In this document: positions 30,001-42,000 of the stretch, piece by piece
How positions within the stretch are numbered: the stretch's first letter is position 1
Layout: each line of letters opens with the position of its first letter
Assembly: GCA_963680875.1 (NCBI GenBank)
Contig: OY804580.1
Location: 112,471,534 to 112,535,533 of the forward strand
Direction of reading: 5' to 3'
Length of the DNA: 64,000 nt
Source: Bathymodiolus brooksi
Lineage: Eukaryota > Mollusca > Bivalvia > Mytilida > Modiolidae
The notes under the pieces: generated by a model
The model's input: only the letters and a program-made list of their open reading frames with translations
Told to the model about the DNA's origin: nothing
Databases searched by the model: none
Made by a program: the position numbers and the translations under genes

Positions 30001-33000
30001 AGATAAATCATGTAATTAGACAGTAGAACATCATTTAAATGTCAACTTATAGGAATAATACTGACATGCTAGGTCAAAAAACGAAATCAATTTATGAATT
30101 CCATTACTGCCCTAACATTTTATGATCATCTATCATGCAAATCAATTCTTTTTATAGAAGACAGGATAACGATGGGGGAAACCGAAGGATTATTGCATCA
30201 CTTAGGAAAATAATATACTGCACCAAATGACGAAGATTTCAACATGAAATTTTCCAATCATAAATTCAATATTCAGTTTGTTTAAGAGGGTCTAAAGCTT
30301 AAGGCAATTCACATAATTTGATTTAGCTATAAATCAGGTATGAAGAAATACCCCTCTGAGACCCCTTTGATGATCAATCTTTCTCTTTTACAAACATAAA
30401 ACCAAAGGAAAGTCGTCACAATATCTATCAGTTATAAAACATATAGAGTACTTTGTACTCCATCAATATATGAAGTCGTGATTGGCTTTACATTCCCAGT
30501 ATGACGTCAGATACATATTTGTTGTTCTCAAGGTTTTTGTTTTTCATTTTTATTGATAATGACAGTTGACGATTTTATTTGTATGTACTTTATTGAATTA
30601 ACATACATGTAATTTAAATGCACGCATGGTGATCTGACCGTACTGATGGTTTGGTATATTTTTGTATTTGATAATGGCAGTTGACGATTTTAATATTTAT
30701 TTATATGTACTTTATCTAATTAATGCACATGTAGTTTCCATGCATGAATGGGGATTGAAAAGCGAATTATTTTAAAGAAAAGTTTGAAGATACCAAAGGG
30801 GTATTCAAAAGCAATAAATCGAAGGACAGACAATACAACTGCTAGAAGAATATATATAAGAACAAAAGGACCAAAAAAATCTACAAAACACTAGAAAGAA
30901 AACTAAAGATTGATCAACACGAACCCCACTAAAAACCTGGGGGAGAACTCAGGTGGAAGAGTGAGCAGTTTTTGTTCCACTAGTGGCACACTTCTTTTAT
31001 CTAACTTGAGTATCTACAAAGTTATGGCTTTACGTTCTTTGTACATCAAATATTTCCCTACTAGATTGTCAATTCCAAAATGACTTAAATACTGATTTTC
31101 TTTCTACTTATTAGTCATAGGATCTTCTATGTTCAGCGAGGCCTCGGTTCTTTCACCTTCAACTTTAACAAGATGTGGGTTGTTGCAGCATCGGCAAAGA
31201 CCAAATTCTCCTACGTCTTACTACATACGGTTTCTCCTATCCACAGTGACCTGCTTATACATCCGATCATTGTCATTTGTTCTGCTGAATGACACAACAA
31301 ATAAGATATTTGTATAGTTTGTTTTTCATTTGAAGACATATTTTTTTTACACTTTTAGCAAGGCTTGTGTTTTTTTTAACTTCCAGTGAGACCTGATATT
31401 TCTCACAAACAGCAAGGACTAATTCTTAATAAACATTCAACAAGAACTGATTTCTTCAACCTCCACATAGGTCTATAGATTTTCTAACCTCCACATAGGT
31501 CTATAGATTTTCTAACTTCATGCACAACATGTTTTTTTTCCCCCTCCAAATAAGACCTTACAAGTGGTTCGTCACCTTCCTGAAAGACCTGAGTTGTTCT
31601 AACTCCAATGGCCTTCAGTGAGACATATGTTCTTCCCACCTCAGTGATGTCTATGTACTTCCCCTACCAGTGATCTAGAGACCAGGGTTCTTCCACCTCC
31701 AGTGAAATAAGTTCTTCCTTTTCAAGTGATCTAGAGACCTGAGTTCCCACCTCCAGAGAGCTCAAGCTTCTTCCACCTCCAATAAGACAGGTTCTCCCAC
31801 TATCTAGACTTATATGATATATGTAGGTTCTTTCACTTCTAGTGTTGACCAGGGTTCTTCCACCTCCAGTGAACCCAACATTCTTCCACCTCCCACAGGC
31901 TCTTTCACTTCCACTATCTGAGACTTATATGTAGGTTATTTCACCTTTAGTGCAAGCAGGGTTCTCCCATCTCAAGTGAAACCTTGGTACTTTCACCTTT
32001 AGTGCAAGCAGGGTTCTCCCATCTCAAGTGAAACCTTGGTACTTTCACCTTTAGTGAGAGCAGGGTTCTCCCATCTCAAGTGAAACCTTGGTACTTTCAC
32101 CTTTAGTGTGAGCAGGGTTCTCCCATCTCAAGTGAAACCTTGGTACTTTCACCTTTAGTGCTAGCAGGGTTCTCCCATCTCAAGTGAAACCTTGGTACTT
32201 TCACCTTTAGTGTGAGCAGGGTTCTCCCATCTTAAGTGAAACCTTGATACTTTCACCTTTAGTGCGAGCAGAGTTCTCCCATCTCAAGTGAAACCTTGGT
32301 ACTTTCACCTTTAGTGTGAGCAGGGTTCTCCCATCTTAGGTGAAACCTTGGTACTTTCACCTTTAGTGTGAGCAGGGTTCTCCCATCTCAAGTGAAACCT
32401 TGGTACTTTCACCTTTAGTGTGAGCAGGGTTCTCCCATCTTAGGTGAAACCTTGGTACTTTCACCTTTAGTGTGAGCAGGGTTCTCCCATCTTAAGTGAA
32501 ACCTTGGTACTTTCACCTTTAGTGTGAGCAGGGTTCTCCCATCTCAAGTGAAACCTTGGTACTTTCACCTTTAGTGCTAGCAGGGTTCTCCCATCTCAAG
32601 TGAAACCTTGGTACTTTCACCTTTAGTGCGAGCAGAGTTCTCCCATCTCAAGTGAAACCTTGGTACTTTCACCTTTAGTGCTAGCAGGGTTCTCCCATCT
32701 TAAGTGAAACCTTGGTACTTTCACATTTAGTGCTAGCAGGGTTCTCCCATCTCAAGTGAAACCTTGGTACTTTCACCTTTAGTGTGAGCAGGGTTCTCCC
32801 ATCTCAAGTGAAACCTTGGTACTTTCACCTTTAGTGTGAGCAGGGTTCTCCCATCTCAAGTGAAACCTTGGTACTTTCACCTTTAGTGTGAGCAGGGTTC
32901 TCCCATCTTAAGTGAAACCTTGGTACTTTCACCTTTAGTGAGAATTGGGTTCTTCTGCCTCAAGAAACCTGGATTCATTCACCTCCAATGAGACCTTGGT

Positions 33001-36000
33001 TCCTCACCTCCACTTCCAAATATTGTTTAACTACATTTTGTTTCATTTTTTGCAGTCTAAAATAACTTGACAAATATTTGAGTATCTAATATGGCTCTTC
33101 TCTCTTGACAGGGAAGACACGGATTCTTTATGTTTGATTTCCCTCCCAAGCAAGGCCCACATTCTTCCACCTCCATTAAAACCTTGGTTCTTACACCTCC
33201 AGTGAGATATGGCTATATATCAAATACTTTTCTACTGCATTTTTTTAATATTTTCTACAATCCAAATTGACTTGACAAATATTTGAGTAGATAATATGGC
33301 TTTCTTTCTCATTTGAAGACATGGATTCTTTTGAATGAGTTTGATTTCCCTCCCAAGCAAGGCCCACATTCTTCCACCTCCAGTAACGCTCTAAAACTTA
33401 AATTATTCCACCTCTACAGAATGCTGCTGTTATACAGATCATAATAAAAATGATTTTACCATATGATATTAATCATATTTCATTTTTTATATGAAACGCC
33501 TTATTGCGACAATATCTGACCTTTATTATTAATAGATGGTAGTGATCATGATATAAATTCTTCCTTTAAAAGAAGGAAATTTTGTTGTCAACTCACACGC
33601 ATGCACTCTGGTCTAATAGTCGTCAACCTACTTATATCCACATAAAACAAACAATGAAATAGGTGGCATTTCACAAATCAATAATAAGAGGCCTAGGTCT
33701 TCAGTCCTCGAAATGAAAATTTGAATTTACTGGTCCAAATCAAATTCTTGAATTTATTTTTATATACTTCTAAATAAAAAACTGAAAAATTAATTGGTCT
33801 GAATAATGTTTTATCTGTGCTCATCTTGAGGACTGGGTCTTTATGAGGTCTATATTTTTAAAGTAAATGTAGGGGACATTACTCCAATAGGCATTAATTA
33901 AAATTCTGCATTTGTAACTTTTAAGCTACATGATTGAGGGTTTCCGTTTGGTGTCGGTCATCGGCCATGGGCCGATAATTTGCGTATATGACAGGAAATA
34001 ATTTGACATTGCTGGCAAAATGACCGCTTGTTCCAAAATAAGTGGCCAAAAAGACCGATACATGCTACGTATGCATCGGACATGTGATCAGGTATTTTTG
34101 TTGACAAGCTGTCTCAATCGGCAAACCTCGGCCGAATCCGCTACTCATTGTTGCGAAGCGAGAATTGCAAGCTGTCTATTAGTAACAATTAATTTGATTG
34201 GTCGATTCCCCCCCCCCCCCCCTCCCCAATACCCAATCGTAAAATTCTTTAGTAAAAAATTATCTTTCCCTTACCCTGATACGTTAAATCATGTTTGATT
34301 GGTTCTTTAACTGTACTTCAACCAATGAAATAGCCAATGCATTACGTTCGAGGTCATTTTTTCACTCAAGTTTAACTTTTTTTTGGAAAGAGATGGTGAC
34401 CTCTGAAAACTTATCTGGCTGTCAATTCCAAATATCATAATAAGTATGCATGTTTGAAACAAATGAATATTAAATTAAGCTCCAGCTGCATCTTAATGAA
34501 TCAAACCCCACCTTTATATATCATTAAATGACCTATAAGTTTTAGGCAAATTAGGACACAATTGACCTATTGAATAAGTGCCTTTCAGGACAAAAGGCCT
34601 GAGGAATTTATATGAGTTCGGTCATTTGACCTTAGTATAATAAAATCCAGCTGAAACCCTGTGATTGTGATTACTGTTGATCGATTGTACATAGCGGGAT
34701 CATCAACTTGTTCGACGAAAGAATTGTCTATTCACCTGACAACGATTCTGTCTGCAGTAAAAGAGGGACAACAGAAATATTGTGAAACTGTTTACTCGCG
34801 TAGTGGCATAAATCACGTGTGGATTTTGAAAAACTCTAAAGATCTTTTGGATAACCTGAAATCAAGATCTTTCTCTCAGGTATCCTCCATCAAAACTTTT
34901 GATTTTTCAACTCTATATACCACCCTACCGCATGACAAATTAAAAAGCTGCTTAAAAGAAACAATTCACAAAGCTTTCAATCATAGAAACTATGGCTCAA
35001 AATTTGTTGTGTTAGGCTACAATTCCACATATTTTTCAAACAAAATTCAAAGAGGTAAAACATGCTACTCCGAGGAACAAGTGATCAGTATGCTGGAGTT
35101 CCTCATCGATAACATATTTGTCTCCTTTGGAGGGACACTGTTTCAGCAGGTCGTCAGCATACCAATGGGTATGAATTGTGCCCCTCTTCTAGCCGATTTA
35201 TTTTTATACTCATATGAGTCGGAGTTTCTTCAAAAGCTTGTAAAAGATAAGAAGATTCATGAGGCTAGAGCCTTTAATTTCACATACAGGTATATTGATG
35301 ACGTTGTATCTATCAATAATTCTAGATTTGCAGAATTTCTTCCATTGATATATCCTCCAGAGGTGGAAGTTAAAGAGATCACAGATACAGCTTCGTCCGC
35401 ATCATTTTTGGACTTATACCTTGATTTGACGACAGTGGTCAACTCAGTACTAAAATTTATGATAAACGGGACAACTTCAATTTTAAAATCATAAATCTTC
35501 CAAATATGTGCAGCAATATACTAGCTTCTCCTGCATATGGTGTTTACATCTCGCAATTGATTCGTTATGCAAGGGCCAGTAGCAATTATTCTGATTTCCT
35601 GAAACGTCATCTTTATCTGAGAAACAGGCTACTGGACCAGGGTTATAAAAAGATTCGCCTTATTCGATCTCTTAAAGTTTATATTCCGATACCAAGATCT
35701 TGTCAAAATATATTCCGTCTCTGCAGAGACGATAATAAACGATGGATTTTCATATAGTGAAAATGTATAAAGATAAGGAAGTCAACAAAAATGTCAAAAA
35801 TATTTCTTTACCAATGTGTGACGTAAAAGTGTTTTTGACATTTATTTCACTGAAATTGGTACTGCTTTGACAACTATTTTACCTATTTTGTTCCAGTATT
35901 GTTATAAATACTGTTATAGTGACAGCTGGAACCTTTGAGCCGTAATGAAAGCGGGAGGTTTGGCGCTTTAAAATCTGATTCAACCCACCATTTCTTTAGA

Positions 36001-39000
36001 AATGCCTGTACCAAGTCAGGGTCACTACGGTTTTCACAGTTTTCCAGTTGTTGACTGATTTTGTCTGTTTATATACTTATGAGTTTTGACTTTCTCTTTG
36101 GAAGATTGTTTGGAGTTCGGTAATTTTGTTATTACTCTTATTAAGTATGTATTCTATAGAAATACATGACTTTAACCATTCGATACAACCCATCAAATAC
36201 AAAACCTTGTATCAGATATATGTCATGTGATATAAGATGTACTTTAGTGGGTTCTACTTTCATGACGTCATCAGCAACGGGAGATAATCCTGATGGCGTC
36301 TTTGTTAATAAATACAAAAAAGTAATATTTTATACATTTGTTTCATATTGCAGAGAACTGTACTCCGTCTGTAGCATCAATAGTTACACTTCAGGCCAAT
36401 ATTTCATCCCCCAAAAAACCTAGAATGTTACAACAGCTGTGTATACGGAGAGTGACAACGATTGATGTGGCTCAGTGAATATTACATTTTTTCAGGTTGA
36501 TAAATCCAGATAGCAACCTATTCCAAAGTCAATAATTGTATATTATCAAGCAAATATCACGATATGAACATTTTATTGCTGTTTTCTAATGTGACTGACG
36601 TAACTGACATCGTCTCACTCGATAAACACTATCGTTGATACAAATGTATGTCTTGCTCGTAATGGACTTCTTATCGCATCTCAGACTTTGCCTTCGATGT
36701 GAGATTGCTGTGAGAAATCCATTCTTGCAAAACAAATCAACAATAGTATATATTTATGTTAGTTTTGAAGGTCTCAACATACATTATCCTAACAGACTTT
36801 CTTAACTAAAGGGGTAGTGATTCAGCTAGGCAGCAGTCTCATGACATTTGCCCACCTATTTCTCAAATTGTCCTGAATAACTTTATAAAAATTAGTTGAA
36901 TTATAATAATTAAAGAATGTCCTGAAGAAATTTTGATAAAACTGGCAATTATACTGAAGATTTCAAAGTCTAGCTGAAACACTTGAAGGGGGTATATGAT
37001 TAAATACATGTAACTTACCACACAGTGATAATATGCTACTGCTTTCTTCATGGACAAACTTTCTGGTAACTGCTTCTTCCATTATCTGTTTTACCTGAAA
37101 ATATCAGAAGAACTTGACATCATACCCTGGCCAGTAATACTGATGTAATAGTTAACAAAACAAGAGGCTGACTTGAGGAACTTGTATCTCTAATCTGGGT
37201 ATCAATGGTCTGCAAAAGCATTAAGGAGACATAAGAGCAAAGACAGGTTGTTCTGATATCTGGATAATGTGTCAGAGTGTAGTAAAATGTCTATCTGTGG
37301 ATTTGTTTCAATGAGCTAGCACTATAAAAATTTGACTTAGTGTACAGTGTAAATTGGTATTGTGATATATTGGTTTTGATATTTTATTTTGATAGCTAAA
37401 CTTAACATATTATTGTTATTTGTTGTTAATTATTAAATACAATTAACATGAATATTTTGGGGTTATAACTTTCTCAGGTTTGGGATGTGTATCTAATTAC
37501 TTCCAGATGTTATCTATAAATTTTTGGTCAACTACAACTTTCACATAATAAGATTATTGGTATATATGACTTTATCTGATCTATGTATTTTTAAGTGACA
37601 TCCCTATATTTATATAACAGTGCCATGTAAAATTTTGGCATCTGTGAAATAGAATACATGTTTGATGGGAGGAGTCTGAGATTAGAAAGAGTGTGTGAAT
37701 GTAACTTGTAAGAGGTACATGTTTTGATCATCATAACTGTAACATCATCAAATAATTTGGAAAATAAAATTTTAGAACTTTACATTGGATTTATAAAGTA
37801 AAAGGCTCTCGTTTAAATAAGATCATTACATAGTGTAAAAGTAAGATCATTACATGGTGGAGAACCCGGGCAAAGATAAGAGAAGTAAGATAAATAAAAT
37901 GTTAATAAGTTAATCCAATTAACCCAAAACATAATCTGAAAATCAGTACTTGAACATTGCAAGGGTTAGAATATTCCCAATGTTTAAGGGTTATCATTAG
38001 ATGTTTACTGAAATGATTAAATCACAGCTGGGTAATAATAAGTAATAGGATTAATTAATGACAATTTTTAAGGATTAGTACTGTATAATTGTTGAGTGTC
38101 AAAATACTTTTGAGATAGTTGATAAAGCTGACATTCTTTTATGATAGTTTAAATAGCATCCTTATTTAAAAAAAAAAAAATATATGAAGTATGTAAATAA
38201 ATAAAGAAAAGAGTTTGAAAATGAAAATATATTTCATTGTCTATTTCATTTTGTTTGTTGCAATGTATTTTTTTTATGCTGACTACATGCCAGAATTACT
38301 ATTTGTTACATTATTATATATGTATGCTTTGTGATTTATATTTGTATGACTGAGATGATGAGATAGTGTATTTGAAAAGTGTTATTTGGAATGACAGTTC
38401 AGTGTGTGAAAGTTAATTGGTTGAACAAATGTGCTAATATGTTAACTGAGATTTAATATTTAGAATGTTTAATTTGTATGCATTGTTTTTTTGTAATTCA
38501 TTGTGTGTATAAATATGAGTATATTTCTGTCCGGATTAATCAATTGTTATATAATGAATATTCAACAATATTATATATTTTTTGGTTCATTTATAAGTAA
38601 ATTAAAATTAATATGGGCTTAATTGTTTTTCTGTGGGGGATCTTTAGTCAACTACAACTTTCATATAATAAGATTACTGGTATGTATGACTTTATCTGAT
38701 CTATGTATTTTTAAGTGACATCTTTATATTTATATAACAGTGCCATGTAAACATTTTGGCATCTGTGAAATAGAATACATGTTTGATGGGAGGAGTCTAA
38801 GAGTAGAAAGAGTGTGTGAATGTAACTTGTAAGAGGGACATGTTTAGATCATCATAACTGTAACATCATCAAATAATTTGGAAAATAAAATTTTAGAACT
38901 TTACATTGGATTTATAAAGTAAAAGGCTCTCGTTTAAATAAGATCGTTACATAGTGTAAAAGTAAGATCATTACAGTATACAAATGTAGTACAAAGCAGG

Positions 39001-42000
39001 AATTATAGTTGTTTCATACCATGTCCATTTCATATCCAAAATTACCATTTCATACCATGATTTTGCTATTTCGTACCAAGCCATATTACCATTTCGTACC
39101 ATGACATTTTTAACATTGACCGTTTCGCACCATACCTGCCATTTCGTACCATATGGAATTCAAAGATAGAAATTGCGTGATTTATATTTATTTTTTTCAG
39201 ATTCTTACGTTTTTGTGTTTTTATTAAATATGTTTTGTTATAAAAGTATAAATAAATACATATAGCAATTCAATATGTCTCCCAAACTTCGTTTGGAGGA
39301 CATAATTACAGAAATCTTTTGCTTTTTAATTCTTTGAAGTTAATTAGAATCTTGCCAATAAAAGGAGAGTGAGGGATTCTTGTTTACACAATGATTTGCA
39401 ATTGTCTCTCCAATGAAAAGGTATCCAAGCTAAGTTTCACTCAATAATGAAACCATCTAAATGATTTTTTGGACAAACATTACCACTCTTCATGACCAAT
39501 CATTGACTTGTAAATCTGCCCCAGTTAATTAAGAAAAGTAATGACCTGTCACCAATAATAATTAATCACTCAAAAAAAAAATCCTTTAAAATGTGAGCAC
39601 ATCATTGCCCCCAAATGTTTTGCAACAATGACAAACAACTACTGTTTAAGTTGTCACAAGACTGTCAAACCCAAACAAGAGGCACTTCAGTGTGACAGTT
39701 GTTTGCTATGGCAGAATCATCTTTGTGGAACTGGTAAGTCTATTTTTATTTTCATTTATTTTAAAATGTGAATATAGATATATTTTTCCATAATAGAAAA
39801 CATTAGATATAGATTTTGACGTACCTTCTTATCTTTTTAAATTGTTAATCTAATTAAGTATTCTCCTGTCAGATACGGCTACCGTATACACGCATCTTCA
39901 TATATATCATAAATTAATTATTGCTGTCATAAAATAGTCTACACACGTCTCTGTGTATCCATTTAATAATTTAATAATAGCTACCAAAGAATAGGCGTTT
40001 TTGTATATTTCATAATATTGGGCTACCGCAAAATTGTTTTTTGTTTATTTTTCGTTTTTGGGGGGGATTTCTTAAATATTTTTGAACTGTTTTAATTATT
40101 GAATTACGAAAATAGCCATTTTTATTATGCATTCATTACTTTTAACGTTTTGTCACAATGAATATGATAGACAACTTGACATTCTAGCTTCGTCGAAAGT
40201 GTGGTATATGGATGGTACGTTCAAGATTATCAGGAAACCATTTACACAGATGTTTTCCATCCACGCCTTCCTCCGTACCAGTGACGACACCAAACAGCAG
40301 CCACTTGTTTTCTGCATGATGTCATCCAGAACCAAGAAAGATTACAAGAAGGTATGAATAAAATTAAGATCTATACTTACAATGGGAATGTGAATGTCCA
40401 TGAGACAAGGACATCAGCAAAGCACAATTTCATTATTAAGAAACATTACCGCTATAGTGGACTTTTATATTGAATAGTACGGCTCAAGGCTTAATGTTAA
40501 GCGAATTGGCAAATATATATATTTCATGTACTTACATACATGTAAACATAGACAACAGTTAGCCGAAAATGGTCCTGACAAAAAATACAAATTATTTTAC
40601 ACTGAAAATCCCATATGGTACGAAATGGTAATGAAAAAAAAAATTTAAGTAACAACAAATTTTACATTGGAAATCCCATACGGTACGAAATGGTCATGGT
40701 ACAAAATGGGTTTTCACATGGTACGAAATGGACATGGTACGAAACGACTAGCTATCCAAAGCAGACATCATCATTATCTCATAAATATGTAACTTGTACT
40801 CGCCATAATATGGATGAAAAAAAATTCAGTTGGGGTTAAACAACTATCAATTACTCACTGGTCTGTTTATGGAAGTACAACAGAAAAAAAAGATGAATTT
40901 GTAAATGTTGCACAGCACAGTCAAAATTGCTTTTTATTTAACTTGTTTAATACCAGTAGTTTGAATCAGTTACATTTTGTAGCTCATACATTTTAGAATG
41001 GCATGGGGACCCCCATAGGACTATTCTTCCAAAGTGTTGGTCAATTCAATGAGCATTTTCACAGATTTTTTATGATATTTTGCTCAAATATATACATGTA
41101 TGCTTTATTTTAAGGAATCAGCAAAAATTGACAAAACTGTAAAGTTGACCAAATAAAAAAAACAGGAATATATGTTGAAAAGCTCCTAACCTAAACCATG
41201 CTCTTACAGTTAAAATTTGGGCAGATTCTGGCTTCATTTAAAGGCAACGGCTACATTTACCCTCGTCCTGACTTTTTGTCAGGTGAACTAAAACATGCAA
41301 AAGACACTAATGATCATATTAATTCCCACTTTTGTGTACAAAACTTTGACCTTCAAATCTTGACATCTGAAATGACATTAACAAAAGTTGTTCTTTACAT
41401 GAAAAAAATAACATACATGTAGATACCATCAGTAATTGGGGCTTACTGTAGGACAATTTTCTATTAACATGTAAATTACTCAACGTCAACACCATCAATC
41501 AAAGTCATCTCTAAAGCAGACAAGGACACTTTCTCTTAAAAGTAAAGAAGCCAATGTGTTTCAAATAATTTCCTGTAATATCAATTTAATCATAATACAA
41601 AGACTGGGCAGATCTATAAAATTTTGTGCCAATTACAATGAAATTGATTATAGTTCTATAAATGGACATTGACCTAGCATACATACTCGTGCTTTTTTTT
41701 TTTTATTAATCTTCTGGTTTTTATATAATGGTGTATGTGCTTGGTGTAATATTTCCATGGCTTTACGTGGGAGTTTGTGCTGCCATTAGCCATTGATTTA
41801 CAATTCTGTGTATTGATTTTCTTGTCATTTTCGTATAACAAATAAGAATGAGAAGTTTTATTAGTTTGTCATTTTCAATGTAAAAGGAATATAATTATCT
41901 TTCCGGTTATGGCATAACCTTTATAAAGCGTAAACAAATATGATTTAGCGATAGAAATATTGCATTTCAAATTTAATATCCTTCACTTTGGGATATTATA

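Larger units (their letters stand above)
37527..38975 (+). mobile_element. Miniature LTR-type element (TRIM-like)
   Basis: Two ~328-bp direct repeats (37527-37854 and 38647-38975) bracket ~790 bp of non-coding DNA. By eye they differ at roughly a dozen positions. The first repeat ends CATTACA and is followed at once by TGGTGGAGAACCCGGGC, in the place and style of a tRNA primer-binding site. The second is preceded by a purine run (GTGGGGGA). No gag or pol frame. The repeats do not start with TG, so the 5' boundary is uncertain. Confidence 0.6.
39000..40756 (+). mobile_element. Mutator-like (MULE) DNA transposon, internally deleted
   Basis: CAAAGCAG occurs on both sides (38992-38999 and 40757-40764) as an 8-bp target-site duplication. 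The left end GAATTATAGTTGTTTCATAC and the right end, reversed, GATAGCTAGTCGTTTCGTAC form terminal inverted repeats that continue with CATGTCCATTTC. Both subterminal regions hold several copies of ATTTCGTACCATG in opposite orientation. Inside are a PHD-finger-like exon and a MULE transposase exon. An 8-9-bp duplication is typical of Mutator-type elements. Confidence 0.8.
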
